51,685 nucleotides of DNA from Rhodospirillales bacterium (GCA_014324045.1 JACOMY010000020.1:29297-80981), one strand, 5' to 3'; shown: positions 18,701 through 30,218, counted from the first letter of the stretch. Notes: generated by a model not told the origin, from the letters alone. Program-made: numbers and translations.

Positions 18701-20515
18701 ATGTCGCTTCCGCAGTCGTTTCTAGACGAGCTTCAGGCCCGTATCGGGTTGGTGGCCGTGATCGGTCGGCGCGTTCGTCTGCAGCGTAAGGGGCGGGAGC
18801 ACCAAGGACTTTGCCCCTTCCATAACGAGAAGACGCCGTCCTTCACCGTGAACGAAGCTAAGGGGTTCTATCACTGCTTCGGTTGCGGCGCGCATGGCAA
18901 TGTCTTTTCCTTCGTGATGAAAACCGAAGGACTGAGCTTTCACGAAGCGGTCGAGCGCCTAGCTGCAGAAGCCGGTCTGGAGGTGCCCAAGCCCACGCCG
19001 GAAGCCGCTGCGGCCGCCGCGCGGCAGGCCAGCATGATCGAGGTGGTAGAGGCGGCCTGCATCCTTTTCGAGGTAGAGCTTGGCAGCGCCGAGGGGGCGG
19101 CTGCGCGGACCTATCTGGAAAGGCGAGGCGTCTCGCCGCAAAGCCGGGACCGCTTCCGCTTGGGCTACGCTCCCGATCGCCGCGGCTTTCTGGCCGAACG
19201 CCTCACCGCTCAGGGCATCAAGCCGGAACAGCTGATCGAGGCGGGGCTTGCCAAGCGCGACGAGCGCAGCAGCCGCCTGATCGAGTATTTCTTCGGACGC
19301 ATCGTCTTTCCTATCACCGATCGGCGCGGCCGGGTCGTCGCTTTTGGCGGACGCCGCATAGGCGAGGAGGGGCCGAAATACCTGAACTCGCCGGACAACA
19401 CGCTCTTTCATAAGGGCGAGCTGCTCTACAATCTGACAGCAGCACAAACGGCGATCCGCGGCGGTGATCAAGCCCTGCTGCTAGTCGAGGGCTATATGGA
19501 CGTGATCGCACTGGCCCAGGCTGGTATTGAGACAGCCGTTGCTCCGCTCGGGACGGCCGTCACCGAGGGCCAGCTGGCCTTGGCTTGGCGCCTGGCCGAC
19601 GAGCCCCTGGTTTGCCTCGACGGGGACTCGGCCGGGCGCCGTGCCGCCGGACGCTTGGCGGAGCGCGCCCTGCCGCTGCTGAAGCCTGGAAAATCGCTCA
19701 ATTTTGTGTTTCTGCCGGAAGGCGAAGACCCGGACAGCCTGCTGCGCACGGTTGGCACGCAGGCCTTACGCGAGCGCTTGCAGGCCCACATGCCGCTGTC
19801 TTCTTTCGTCTGGGAGCACGCGACCGCGAGCGGTCTGCCGCAGACGCCGGAGCGCTGGGCTGCCCTGCGTTCGGATCTGATGGCGGCTGCCGGCCGGATT
19901 GAGGATCCCAGCGTGCAGAAGGGCTATCGCAGTTTCCTACTGGGCCGTTACTACGGCGCCCTCCGCCAGGGGCATAGGCCCCGCGGCTGGAGACCTCCCG
20001 TGCCGGATAAACGCGGGCGGCGCTTGGTTAAACCGGCGCCAGAAGGTCAGTGTTATCGCCAAGAGCGGGAGTTCCTTGCGATCCTGCTCAATCACCCAGC
20101 AGCGGCGAGCCCACATTTGGAAGAGTTAGCAGCGCTGACCTTCTCGACAAAAACACTAGAAAGCCTCAAATGCAGCGCTATCGACAGTCTTGCCGTAGAG
20201 ACAGAGCTTGACAGCGCGACGCTGCAACGCCAGTTGACCGTCTTGGGATATGCTGCATTGCTTGAGCACGTTCTGTCATCTGCTGTCTATGCGTTCTGCC
20301 CAGCAGCACGGCCGGAGGCCGATGACGGTCAGGTTCAGTCTATGCTTGAGGTTTTGTTTGCCAACTCTGCCGTAACCCGTGCCAAACAAACTGTCATTGA
20401 GGCGCAGGAGCGCTTTGCCGAAGACCCGACGGAGGAAAACTTGGCAGTACTGGAAGCGGCAAAGCGGGATTCCGATTCGGCGAGGAAGCGACATGCAGCC
20501 CTAGCGCTTAACTGA
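18701..20515 (+). CDS. dnaG: DNA primase
   Basis: A 604-residue DnaG that makes RNA primers at the replication fork. The N-terminal CHC2 zinc finger uses C38, H41, C59 and C62 (CPFHNEK and YHCFGCGAHG). The catalytic core includes RIVFPITDRRGRVVAFGGR near 200-220 (key residues VFPI, VAFGGR), and the TOPRIM fold includes LVEGYMDVIAL near 265 and CLDGDSAGRRA near 305. The C-terminal third is divergent, as is normal for the helicase-binding domain. It is followed by rpoD about 90 bases later on the same strand, a reduced form of the rpsU-dnaG-rpoD macromolecular synthesis operon. Confidence 0.97.
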   Translation: MSLPQSFLDELQARIGLVAVIGRRVRLQRKGREHQGLCPFHNEKTPSFTVNEAKGFYHCFGCGAHGNVFSFVMKTEGLSFHEAVERLAAEAGLEVPKPTPEAAAAAARQASMIEVVEAACILFEVELGSAEGAAARTYLERRGVSPQSRDRFRLGYAPDRRGFLAERLTAQGIKPEQLIEAGLAKRDERSSRLIEYFFGRIVFPITDRRGRVVAFGGRRIGEEGPKYLNSPDNTLFHKGELLYNLTAAQTAIRGGDQALLLVEGYMDVIALAQAGIETAVAPLGTAVTEGQLALAWRLADEPLVCLDGDSAGRRAAGRLAERALPLLKPGKSLNFVFLPEGEDPDSLLRTVGTQALRERLQAHMPLSSFVWEHATASGLPQTPERWAALRSDLMAAAGRIEDPSVQKGYRSFLLGRYYGALRQGHRPRGWRPPVPDKRGRRLVKPAPEGQCYRQEREFLAILLNHPAAASPHLEELAALTFSTKTLESLKCSAIDSLAVETELDSATLQRQLTVLGYAALLEHVLSSAVYAFCPAARPEADDGQVQSMLEVLFANSAVTRAKQTVIEAQERFAEDPTEENLAVLEAAKRDSDSARKRHAALALN

Positions 20516-20604
20516 GAGTCTGCGTCGGCTTGATCAGGCAAGAGCATGCAGCGAGCGTCCGGCCGGGGACGCGGTAGCGGTTGAAAAGTGGCGATGAGGA
20601 CCAG

Positions 20605-22569
<1,965 letters not shown>

Positions 22570-22613
22570 GGCTTGATTGTCGAAGCCTTTCCTTGCGAGA
22601 TGGGGAGAGGCTT

Positions 22614-23462
22614 GTGCGTTACTTCGAGCAATTTCAGATTCCGGCAGGCGAGATCGTCTCACTGGCCGGTTACGATGCGGGCAGTAAGGCTGGAATCGTC
22701 AAGGCCGAATCGGAGGCTTTGCTAGCGGCTGAGCAGGAGCAGCTGAAGGTGCTGCAATACCGGCTCTATTCCGAAAACAAGCAATCGCTGCTGGTCTGTC
22801 TGCAGGGGCCGGATGCCTCCGGCAAGGACGGTGTCATCGGGCATGTTTTTGCCGGCATCAACCCGCAAGGCTGCCGGGTGCAATCCTTCAAGCAGCCCTC
22901 GGCTTTGGAGCGCAGTCACGATTTCCTCTGGCGCGTCCATCCTTGGACGCCACAGGCGGGCCAGATTACGATATTCAACCGCTCGCACTACGAGGACGTT
23001 TTGGTTGTGCGGGTGAACAAGCTGGTCGAGGAATCGGTCTGGCGCGGACGCTATACGCATATCAACGCCTTCGAACAGCTCCTGGCCGACCGCGGCACCA
23101 AGGTCCTGAAGTTCTTCCTTCACATCAGCAAGGAAGAACAGCTGAAGCGCTTCGAGAAGCGGTTGAGCGATCCGACGCGGCATTGGAAAATCAGCGAGGC
23201 CGACTACACAGAGCGGGAGCGCTGGGACGACTACATCGTCGCCTTCGAAGAAGCGCTCAGCCGCTGTTCGACCGAACAGGCGCCTTGGTTCGTGATCCCC
23301 TCCAATCACAAGTGGGTCCGGAACCTGGCGGTCGCGCGGATCTTGCGGGAGTGCCTGGAGGATCTGGCCCCGCAGCTGCCGGAACCCACGGTCGACCTGA
23401 AAGACATCCGCAAGCGCTTCCACAAGGCCAAGAAGGAAGAGCAGGGGGAAAATGGGAAATAG
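22614..23462 (+). CDS. Polyphosphate kinase 2 family protein
   Basis: A 282-residue PPK2-type enzyme that transfers phosphate between polyphosphate and nucleotides. The P-loop GPDASGKDG lies near residue 64. The lid and catalytic blocks [28 protein letters not shown] (key residues FNRSHYEDV) are conserved, followed by [16 protein letters not shown] near 162 and [17 protein letters not shown] near 190. I chose GTG at 22614 because GGGGAGAGG lies five bases upstream; a TTG at 22593 would add seven residues. The PPK2 class (AMP or ADP acceptor) cannot be told from sequence by eye. It is close behind rpoD and may be co-transcribed. Confidence 0.93.
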   Translation: MRYFEQFQIPAGEIVSLAGYDAGSKAGIVKAESEALLAAEQEQLKVLQYRLYSENKQSLLVCLQGPDASGKDGVIGHVFAGINPQGCRVQSFKQPSALERSHDFLWRVHPWTPQAGQITIFNRSHYEDVLVVRVNKLVEESVWRGRYTHINAFEQLLADRGTKVLKFFLHISKEEQLKRFEKRLSDPTRHWKISEADYTERERWDDYIVAFEEALSRCSTEQAPWFVIPSNHKWVRNLAVARILRECLEDLAPQLPEPTVDLKDIRKRFHKAKKEEQGENGK

Positions 23463-23599
23463 ATCCGCGTACAGCTCCCCGTCCTTCGGGCAGTTTCGAA
23501 GCGCAATCTGAAGCAAACGCACAAGATTGCCGATCGGTGATCTTAAGCTTCTTTACAGTATGGCGACACCGCAACCGTAGGAGTTATCTGGTCGCACCC

Positions 23600-23765
23600 A
23601 ATGCCGTGCGCAGCCGAAGCAGCAGGATTGCCATGTCGGGGACGATGTCGAATTACGGCGGCACACCCGTGCCGTATTAGACAGTCTCGGCTATGACGAT
23701 GTAGAGATCGAGCGCATGCTTCGCGAGAGCAGTGTTGGTACCTTCGGTCGCGATCCTGCCTATTG
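23600..23765 (+). pseudogene. C-terminal fragment of a CaiB/BaiF-type CoA transferase gene
   Basis: Near 23650-23720 the plus strand reads RRHTRAVLDSLGYDDVEIE and then RMLRESSVG. This is the characteristic last helix of family III CoA transferases, where the final residues read like HTREVLAELGYDEAEIE. Upstream pieces near 23570-23640 fit the preceding region only in other frames, and the rest of the about 400-residue protein is absent. The frame continues open into the opposite-strand dppF end without further likeness. An intact CaiB-type gene is at 34613, so this is a separate lost paralogue. Confidence 0.6.
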
Positions 23766-23771
23766 GCCCGA

Positions 23772-24749
23772 TCAAGTCATGGGGTGGTGGCAAGCGACCG
23801 CGCGCCCCGGTTCTCCCTCCAGCAACTGCGGTATTGCGGAACGGCAAGCGTCGCGCGCTTGGGCGCAGCGCGCCGCGTAGACACAGCCCTTCGGTAGCTT
23901 TAAGGGATTATCCAGGACCTGGACCTGGCACTTACGGCCGCGGCGCCGACGGGCCGGATCGGGTAGCGGAACCGCCTCCAGCAGGCTCTTCGTATAGGGA
24001 TGGCGGGGATGGGCGAAGACCGCCGCCGTCGGGCCGCGCTCCACTACGCGGCCGCGATATATCACGGCGACCTCTTGGGCGATGTAACGAACCACGGCCA
24101 GGTCGTGCGAGATGAAGAGGTAAGTGAGGCCGTGGTTCTGTTGCAGATCGAGGAAGAGGTTCAAAACCTGTGCCTGGACGGAAACGTCGAGGGCGGAAAC
24201 CGCCTCGTCGGCGACCACCAGCGCCGGGCGGGTGACGATGGCCCGGGCGATGGCAATGCGCTGGCGCTGGCCGCCGGAGAACTCGTGCGGATAGCGCTGC
24301 GCGTCGCCGGGCTTGAGCCCGACCTGCCGCAGGACGGCTGCAACGCGCTCACGGATTTCTCCTGCGCCGGCACCGCTCTCCAGGGACCGCAGCGGTTCGG
24401 CGATGGAGCGGCCGACCCGGTGGTGCGGATCGAGCGAGCCGTAGGGGTCCTGAAACACCATCTGAAAATGCCGGCGCCGGCGGCGCAGCTGTGCCGGGCT
24501 GAGGGCAAAGAGATCCTCGCCGTCGAACAACAGCTGTCCGCAGCTCGGACTGTCCAAGGCCGTCGCAATCCGGGCCAGAGTGGACTTGCCGCAACCGGAC
24601 TCGCCGACGATGCCGAGACTGCGTCCGGGCTCCAGCCGTAGAGATACGTCGATCAAGGCACTGATCCGCGGGCGCGGCTGGGTCAGTCGGCGGCGCGGCA
24701 GCAGATAGTCTTTACCGAGGCCGCGGGTCTCCAAGAGGGCTTGGGTCAT
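23772..24749 (-). CDS. dppF: Dipeptide/oligopeptide ABC transporter ATP-binding protein (DppF/OppF type)
   Basis: A 325-residue ABC ATPase that powers peptide or nickel-type import. Walker A is GESGCGKS near residue 50, the Q-loop QMVFQDPYGSLDPHH follows near 96, the signature is FSGGQRQR near 157, and Walker B is ALVVADEAVSALD. The C-terminal oligopeptide-transporter tail with a CVYAARC cluster is typical of DppF/OppF. The ATG at 24749 overlaps the dppD stop (ATGA). It is the last gene of the operon, and only debris follows. The transported substrate cannot be told from the ATPase. Confidence 0.93.
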   Translation of the reverse strand: MTQALLETRGLGKDYLLPRRRLTQPRPRISALIDVSLRLEPGRSLGIVGESGCGKSTLARIATALDSPSCGQLLFDGEDLFALSPAQLRRRRRHFQMVFQDPYGSLDPHHRVGRSIAEPLRSLESGAGAGEIRERVAAVLRQVGLKPGDAQRYPHEFSGGQRQRIAIARAIVTRPALVVADEAVSALDVSVQAQVLNLFLDLQQNHGLTYLFISHDLAVVRYIAQEVAVIYRGRVVERGPTAAVFAHPRHPYTKSLLEAVPLPDPARRRRGRKCQVQVLDNPLKLPKGCVYAARCAQARDACRSAIPQLLEGEPGRAVACHHPMT

Positions 24750-25726
24750 GCCGTCGCCGTGCCCCGCTGCGGATAGCGGCAGCGCACCCAATGCCCTGCG
24801 GACAGGGATTCCACGGGGGGCTCTGCGGCACAGAGGTCCTGGGCTTGGCTACAGCGCGGCGCGAAGGCGCAGCCTAGCGGGCGCCCGGCCGGATCCGGGA
24901 CTTGGCCGGGTATGGTCGCCAAGCGGTCCGCCGTCGTGCCGTCGCCCGGTCCCTTGGGCATGGCGGCGAAGAGGCCGCGGGCATAGGGATGGGCCATCGC
25001 ACCGAAGACGGCGGTGGCGGGCCCTGCCTCGACGATGCGGCCAGAGTACATGACGGCGACCGCGTCGGCCATCTCGGCCACCACGCCCAGGTCGTGGGCG
25101 ATCAGCAGCAGGGCCAGGCCCTCACTCTCGACCAGTTCGGCGATCAGGTCCAGCACCTGGGCCTGGAGGGTGACGTCGAGCGCGGTGGTGGGCTCGTCGG
25201 CGATTAAAAGATCTGGACCGCAGGCCATGGCCGCCGCGATCATCACCCTTTGCCGCTGTCCGCCCGAGAGTTGATGAGGGTAAAGCGACAGCGGGAAGCG
25301 CTGACCGGGGAGGCCGACCCGGTCCAGCAGGCGCGCGGCGCGCGCCTCTGCTTCCGTCCGGCCAAGGCGCAGGTGGCGGTGCAGACCCTCGGCCACCTGC
25401 CGGCCGATGGTCTTGACTGGATTGAGCGCAGTCATGGGTTCTTGAAAGATCATGGAGATTCGGCGTCCGCGCAAACGGCAGAGCGCCGGCTCCGGCAGCG
25501 CCAAGAGATCTTCCCCGTCGAACGCAATGGTGCCGCTGACGCGCGCCTGCTCGCTGAGAAGGCCCATGATGGCCAAGGCGGTCATGGACTTGCCGCAGCC
25601 CGATTCGCCGACCAAACCCAGGCTGCGGCCGCGTTCCAACGAGAGGTCGACGCCGTCTAGAATGGCCGCAGGACCTTGCGGCGTCGCGAACTCTATCCTG
25701 AGATCCCTGACCTCCAACAGCGCCAT
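24746..25726 (-). CDS. dppD: Dipeptide/oligopeptide ABC transporter ATP-binding protein (DppD/OppD type)
   Basis: A 326-residue partner ATPase. Walker A GESGCGKS is near residue 39, the Q-loop ISMIFQEPMTALNPV near 92, the signature LSGGQRQR near 157, and Walker B PDLLIADEPTTALDVT follows. The C-terminal domain contains the Cys-rich segment CAFAPRCSQAQDLCAAE near 290, which in this subgroup can hold an iron-sulfur cluster. It pairs with DppF as a heterodimer at the cytoplasmic face. It starts three bases after dppC and overlaps dppF by four bases, so translation is coupled. Confidence 0.93.
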   Translation of the reverse strand: MALLEVRDLRIEFATPQGPAAILDGVDLSLERGRSLGLVGESGCGKSMTALAIMGLLSEQARVSGTIAFDGEDLLALPEPALCRLRGRRISMIFQEPMTALNPVKTIGRQVAEGLHRHLRLGRTEAEARAARLLDRVGLPGQRFPLSLYPHQLSGGQRQRVMIAAAMACGPDLLIADEPTTALDVTLQAQVLDLIAELVESEGLALLLIAHDLGVVAEMADAVAVMYSGRIVEAGPATAVFGAMAHPYARGLFAAMPKGPGDGTTADRLATIPGQVPDPAGRPLGCAFAPRCSQAQDLCAAEPPVESLSAGHWVRCRYPQRGTATA

Positions 25727-25729
25727 GGT

Positions 25730-26584
25730 TCAGCGCGCCTGCCTCAGGCGCGGATCCAGAAGATCGCGCAGGCCGTCGCCCAGCAGGTTCAGGCCCAGTA
25801 CCGTCAGCATGATCGCCAGGCCCGGCAGAATGGCCAGTTGCGGCGCCAGGTAGAGCATGGTCTGGGCCTCGGCCAGCATCTTGCCCCAGCTGGGCAGTGG
25901 CGGCTGGGTGCCCAGACCCAGATAGCTCAAGCCCGCCTCGGCCAGGATGCCCAAGGCGAACTGGATCGTGCCCTGGACGATCAGCAGAGAGGCGATGTTG
26001 GGCAGGATGTGCTCCAGGGTTATGCGCGCATTGCCCCTGCCGGCCATACGGGCGGCCAGCACGTATTCGCGTTGCCATAGAACCAAGGCACCGCCGCGGG
26101 TCACTCGAGCGAAGACGGGGACGTTGAAGATGCCGATGGCGATGATGGAATTCACGCCGCCAGGACCGAAGACGGCGGTGATCATGACCGCCGACAGCAG
26201 CGCCGGGAAGGCGAAGGCGAAGTCGTTGAAACGCATCACCAGCTCGTCTATCCAGCCGCGCCGGGCAGCTGCCAGTCCGCCCAGCGGCAGGCCGAAGGCC
26301 AGACCGACGCCGACCGCGACGACGGCCACGCCGATGGAGTTGCTGGCCCCCACCATCAGCATCGACAGCAGGTCCCGGCCGAACTGATCGGTGCCCAGCA
26401 GGTGGTCCCAGCTGGGACCCTGCATGCGGTCCTCGATCGCCATCTCGAAGACCGAATGCGGTGTCCAGACCAGGGCGATCAGGGCAATGGCGAGAAAGAA
26501 GGCGGAGATGGCTCCGCCGATGACGAAGGCGCGGCTGCGGCTGCCCAGAACGATGAGACCCATGACGCCGCCTCTAGCCGCCAT
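25730..26584 (-). CDS. dppC: Peptide ABC transporter permease (DppC type)
   Basis: A 284-residue inner-membrane permease with about six membrane helices. The DppC-type N-terminal cytoplasmic stretch ends in LLGTDQFGRDLLSMLMVGA near 62-80 (key residues GTDQFGRD), a hallmark of the subfamily. The EAA-type coupling loop is EYVLAARMAGRGNARITLEHILPN near 170-193 (key residues AARMAG, HILPN). It ends in LGDGLRDLLDPRLRQ, as usual. The ATG at 26584 lies inside the last codons of dppB (11-base overlap), which suggests coupled translation of the two permeases. Confidence 0.93.
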   Translation of the reverse strand: MAARGGVMGLIVLGSRSRAFVIGGAISAFFLAIALIALVWTPHSVFEMAIEDRMQGPSWDHLLGTDQFGRDLLSMLMVGASNSIGVAVVAVGVGLAFGLPLGGLAAARRGWIDELVMRFNDFAFAFPALLSAVMITAVFGPGGVNSIIAIGIFNVPVFARVTRGGALVLWQREYVLAARMAGRGNARITLEHILPNIASLLIVQGTIQFALGILAEAGLSYLGLGTQPPLPSWGKMLAEAQTMLYLAPQLAILPGLAIMLTVLGLNLLGDGLRDLLDPRLRQAR

Positions 26585-27527
26585 TGCCCAACCTCAAGCG
26601 TGGATCGAGGGCGGCATAGCTGAGGTCCACCAGGAAGTTCACCAAGATGACCGTGGCGGCCAGCAATACCACCAAGTCCTTCACCACCACCAGGTCGCGC
26701 TGGGCGATGGCCTGGAAGATCAGGCGCCCTAGACCCGGTAGGTAGAAGACGTTCTCGATGATGATTGTACCGGCCAAAAGGAAGGAGAACTGCAGGCCCA
26801 TGATGGTTACCACGGGAATCAGGGCATTGCGCACCCCGTGGCGCCACAGCGCTTGGCCGCGCGTCAGGCCCTTGGCGCGGGCGGTGCGAACGTAATCTTC
26901 CCTCATCACCTCCAGCACGGAGGAGCGGGTGACGCGCGCTAGGATCGCTGCCTGCGGCAAAGCGAGCGCGATAGCCGGCAGCAGAAGGGAGAGCAGTGCC
27001 GAACCGGCACCCTCCTCCCACCCCGCGAAACCGCCGGCCGGCACCCAGCCCAAATTGACCGCGAACAGCAGGATCAGCAGCATGGCGAACCAGAAGTTGG
27101 GCACCGCCACACCCAGCTGGACGAAGCCCATGATTGCCGTGTCGGACAAGCGTCCATGGCGCGCGGCTGATGCCACCCCCAGCGGCAGTGCAATAGCGGT
27201 CGAAAGCAGGATCGCCATGACCGCCAGCGGCAAGGAAACCAGCACCCGCTCGCCGATCAGATCGGCGACCGGCCGGCCGTAGGTGTAGCTCTCGCCCAGC
27301 GTGCCGCGCAGCAGATCGGCGATCCAGACCAGGTAGCGCTCCAGCATGGGCCGGTCGAGACCCATTTGCCGGCGCAGGGCCGCCAGCGTGTCGTCTTGCG
27401 CCCCGGTTCCGAGAACGATCAAGGCCGGGTCGCCCGGCAATACCTCCAGAACCAGGAAGATGGCTAGAGAGGCGATCAGCAGAGTTGCGACCAGGGCCAA
27501 AGCGCGCTTGGCCAGGAAGACGCTCAT
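26574..27527 (-). CDS. dppB: Peptide ABC transporter permease (DppB type)
   Basis: A 317-residue inner-membrane permease. It begins with the usual first helix and the VLPGDPALIVLG segment near 30, followed by RRQMGLDRPMLERYLVWI and a GTLGESYTYGRPV loop. The coupling loop is DYVRTARAKGLTRGQALWRHGVRNALIPV (key residues RTARAKGL, NALIPV) near 210-240. It ends in the SYAALDPRLRLG motif of the family. It forms the heterodimeric channel with DppC. Between this gene and dppA are 48 bases that contain a perfect 11-base tandem repeat. Confidence 0.93.
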   Translation of the reverse strand: MSVFLAKRALALVATLLIASLAIFLVLEVLPGDPALIVLGTGAQDDTLAALRRQMGLDRPMLERYLVWIADLLRGTLGESYTYGRPVADLIGERVLVSLPLAVMAILLSTAIALPLGVASAARHGRLSDTAIMGFVQLGVAVPNFWFAMLLILLFAVNLGWVPAGGFAGWEEGAGSALLSLLLPAIALALPQAAILARVTRSSVLEVMREDYVRTARAKGLTRGQALWRHGVRNALIPVVTIMGLQFSFLLAGTIIIENVFYLPGLGRLIFQAIAQRDLVVVKDLVVLLAATVILVNFLVDLSYAALDPRLRLGNGG

Positions 27528-27532
27528 GAGGC

Positions 27533-27554
27533 GTCTATCCGGAGTCTATCCGGA
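27533..27554. repeat. Perfect 11-base tandem duplication
   Basis: GTCTATCCGGA occurs twice without spacer in the short gap between dppA and dppB. It may alter the spacing or structure of the intercistronic mRNA but has no recognised function. Confidence 0.7.
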
Positions 27555-27575
27555 CACTCGCGGGCATCGCGCGCC

Positions 27576-29072
27576 CTAGCGTTTCCAGTACACGCCGGTC
27601 AGGTCGTTGGCCTGAACCGGGGAGTTGTGCCACAGACCCTCCAGGTCCTTGTTCCAAACGCCGAGCTTGGCCAGCTGGAAGAGGTAGCCGTTGACCGCAT
27701 CCTCGGCGATCAGGCGCTGCATCTTGCCGAGCAGTTCGTAGCGCTTGTCCTGATCGGTGCTCTCGTTCAGCTCCGCCAGCAGCGCCTTGAAGGCAGGGCC
27801 GTGATAGTTGAAATAGTAGTCGTCGCGGCCGTAGATGCCGATGTCGAAGGGCTCGGTGTGGGAGACGATGGTCAGGTCGTAGTCGGTGTTGCGAAAGACC
27901 TGATCAAGCCACTGCGCCCATTCCACCGGGATCAGTTCCAACTCGATCCCGATCTCGGCCAGCTGGGCGGCGACGATCTCCCCGCCACGGCGGGCATAGG
28001 CCGGCGGCGGCAGCCTCAAAGTCGCCTTGAAGCCCTCCGGGTGGCCGGCTTCGGCCAGCAGCGCCTTGGCCTTCCGCGGGTCGTACTCATAGAGGTCGAC
28101 CAGATCCAGGTAGGCGGGATGATGCGGCGCGAAGTGGGTACCGATCGGCGTTCCATATCCGAAGAGACCGTCGATGATGGCCCGCCGGTCCAGGGCATGG
28201 GCGATGGCTTGGCGCACCCGCAGGTCGTTGAAGGGTTCTGCCGCATTGTTGGTGGAGAGGATGGTTTCGCCCTCGGTCGAACCGATAATGACAGTCAGCC
28301 GCGGATCGGCCTCCAGCTGCGGCACCAGTTCGGCGGCGGGGAAGTTGGCGAAGGCGTCGACGCCGCCGGACAGAATGGCGGCCGCGGCGGCGGCCGGATC
28401 GGGGATGAACTTGAAGGTGGCCGTCTCCAGCGCCATGGGCTGGCCCCAGTAGTTGGGGTTTTTGGAGAGCTCGATCCGGTCGCCGCTGACCCAGCGATCG
28501 AACGCGAAGGGGCCGGTGCCGATCGGGGTCTGCTTGTTGCCTTCGGCCGAGGCCGGGTCGACGATGACCGCATCGCCCCAGCCCAGATTGAACAGCAGGT
28601 TGCCGGCCGGCTGCTTCAAGGTGATGACGACGGTCCCCGCGTCCAGCGTCTCCACCTTATCGATGGCACCGAAGATCTGCTTTTGCGCGTTAACGCTATC
28701 TTCCGCCATGGCGCGGTGGAGGGAGAAGACCACGTCGCTGGCATCGAAGGCGGCGCCGTCGTGGAAGGTCACGCCGTCGGCCAGGTGGAAGGTGTAGGTC
28801 AGGCCGTCGCCGGAGATGTCCCAACTGCGGGCCAAGGCCGGCAGAACTTCGCCGTTCCGATCGATTCGGGTCAGGCCCTCGAAAACGTTGGCGTAGACCA
28901 CCTCGTCGATGGCCGCGGCGGCGCCGGCGGTGGGGTCCAGATGCGGCGGTTCCAGGATCATCCCCATGGTCAGACTGTCGTTCGCCGCCCGGGCCTGCGA
29001 GACCCAGGCCTGCGAGGCGCCGAGCAGGACCCCCGCGGCGACCGGGAGACCGGTCTTCCAGAAGCGCATCAT
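27576..29072 (-). CDS. dppA: Periplasmic peptide-binding protein of the Dpp/Opp transporter
   Basis: A 498-residue solute-binding protein of SBP family 5. An N-terminal signal peptide (basic RFWK, hydrophobic core, Ala-x-Ala near residue 29) sends it to the periplasm. Family blocks are LARSWDISGDGLTYTFHLADGVTFHDG (key residues TYTFHL, FHDG) near 84-110, GTGPFAFDRWV near 188, NPNYWG near 208, and VRQAIAHALDRRAI near 285. It is the first gene of the minus-strand operon and captures the ligand for DppBCDF. The two leading ATGs (29072 and 29069) cannot be told apart. The ligand could be peptides or another small molecule. Confidence 0.94.
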   Translation of the reverse strand: MMRFWKTGLPVAAGVLLGASQAWVSQARAANDSLTMGMILEPPHLDPTAGAAAAIDEVVYANVFEGLTRIDRNGEVLPALARSWDISGDGLTYTFHLADGVTFHDGAAFDASDVVFSLHRAMAEDSVNAQKQIFGAIDKVETLDAGTVVITLKQPAGNLLFNLGWGDAVIVDPASAEGNKQTPIGTGPFAFDRWVSGDRIELSKNPNYWGQPMALETATFKFIPDPAAAAAAILSGGVDAFANFPAAELVPQLEADPRLTVIIGSTEGETILSTNNAAEPFNDLRVRQAIAHALDRRAIIDGLFGYGTPIGTHFAPHHPAYLDLVDLYEYDPRKAKALLAEAGHPEGFKATLRLPPPAYARRGGEIVAAQLAEIGIELELIPVEWAQWLDQVFRNTDYDLTIVSHTEPFDIGIYGRDDYYFNYHGPAFKALLAELNESTDQDKRYELLGKMQRLIAEDAVNGYLFQLAKLGVWNKDLEGLWHNSPVQANDLTGVYWKR

Positions 29073-29387
29073 GTCTCTTCTCCAAGACGAATGGGAGTGA
29101 CTAGGCTACTCGAAGATTCGTAGCGGGCAAGCCCCCTCTCGTAGCAGCATGACAGTCTCGGGGTTCCGGTGTGGGCGTTGTTCAATATCCTCGCCCTTGC
29201 CGAGTGCAGACTTTGGATGGCCGCTGCCGTTCCTGTGCTGTCGATTATGTTGGCTTTCCTTTTTGGTCTCGCCGGGCAAGCGATCGGCGGCCGGAAAGGC
29301 AACAGGGGTTTGTGTTAACTCGGCCACGACCGGCTGAGACCGCTCCAGAACGATTCCATCCGATCCGATTGCCGGTATGAGGCAGCC
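29073..29387. other. Gap between dppA and the methyltransferase gene
   Basis: About 315 bases upstream of dppA contain short frames on both strands with no family features and several stops. The dppA promoter must be in the left part. I see no RNA gene, strong hairpin or repeat here. Confidence 0.4.
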
Positions 29388-30218
29388 TCAGACCTCCGGT
29401 GCCCAGCCGGTCAGATAGAGGATTTCCACCTCCGCCTCGATGCGCCCGTCTGCGCGGCGCGGATAGCGGGCCAGGACACTGCCCAAGGTGTCGCGCCGCA
29501 GGAAGCGGCGCGAGCGGCCGGCCAAAGCATTGCTTTCTCCCATGCCTCTGAGGTCGTGCAGCAAGGTCAAGGGATCGGGATAGTCGATTGGGATGATGTC
29601 GGCATCGGCCATCGGCAATTGGAAGCCGGCGCGCAGCAGCAGCATTCCGGCATCCCGAACCTCGACGAAGGGAGATACCCGCGCGCTAACGCCGCCGACG
29701 GTCTCGTTTTCTGCCATCAACAGCACTTGCCGCAACTGCGCCAGCGATACGCCTCCCGGGAACGCCGCTATGAAGAGCCCGCCCGGTTTCAGGGCATAGC
29801 GGATCTGCGTCAGGGTTCCCGGCAGATCGTTGACCCAGTGCAGCGCGAAGAGCGAAATCACCAGATCGAGGCTGGCCGCACCGCAGGGCAACCACTCCTC
29901 ATCGGCGACGAAGCTGGGCGCCGGCTGCCGGCTGGCGCGGGAGATCATGCCGGCCGACAGATCGCATTGCAGCAGCCGGCCGATCCGCCCCTCGTCCGGT
30001 CGCTTGGGGCCGGTGAGCTGTGCGGCCAGGAGGCCATCGTGACAGCCCAGGTCGAGCGCTAAGGGGAAGTCTCGCCGGGTCTCGATCAGTCTTTCGAGCA
30101 GCCTGTGCCCTACCTCGCGCAGCAAGAAGGCGTGCCGTCGAAAATCCACAGCGGTGCGGTCGCGGTGCCGGCGGAGCGCCGTGCGGTCGAACAGGGGCGT
30201 GGGGCCTCGGTCTGCCAT
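29388..30218 (-). CDS. NDUFAF5/BioC-like SAM-dependent methyltransferase
   Basis: A 276-residue class I methyltransferase-fold protein that resembles the alphaproteobacterial homologues of mitochondrial NDUFAF5, a complex I assembly factor that hydroxylates an arginine of a complex I subunit. The N-terminal PLFDRTALRRHRDRTA is typical of this group. The SAM motif is ALDLGCHDGLLAA near 55, and ISLFALHWVNDLPGTL near 123 and YALKPGGLFIAAFPG near 142 follow. I chose ATG 30218 (TAGGA six bases upstream); an in-frame ATG at 30245 would add nine residues. It is divergent from comF, as in many relatives. BioC function is a less likely alternative. Confidence 0.85.
   Translation of the reverse strand: MADRGPTPLFDRTALRRHRDRTAVDFRRHAFLLREVGHRLLERLIETRRDFPLALDLGCHDGLLAAQLTGPKRPDEGRIGRLLQCDLSAGMISRASRQPAPSFVADEEWLPCGAASLDLVISLFALHWVNDLPGTLTQIRYALKPGGLFIAAFPGGVSLAQLRQVLLMAENETVGGVSARVSPFVEVRDAGMLLLRAGFQLPMADADIIPIDYPDPLTLLHDLRGMGESNALAGRSRRFLRRDTLGSVLARYPRRADGRIEAEVEILYLTGWAPEV

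Noticed and set aside
27627-29123. Plus-strand open frame of about 500 codons opposite dppA
   Set aside because: It is the mirror of the solute-binding protein gene and shows no domain.
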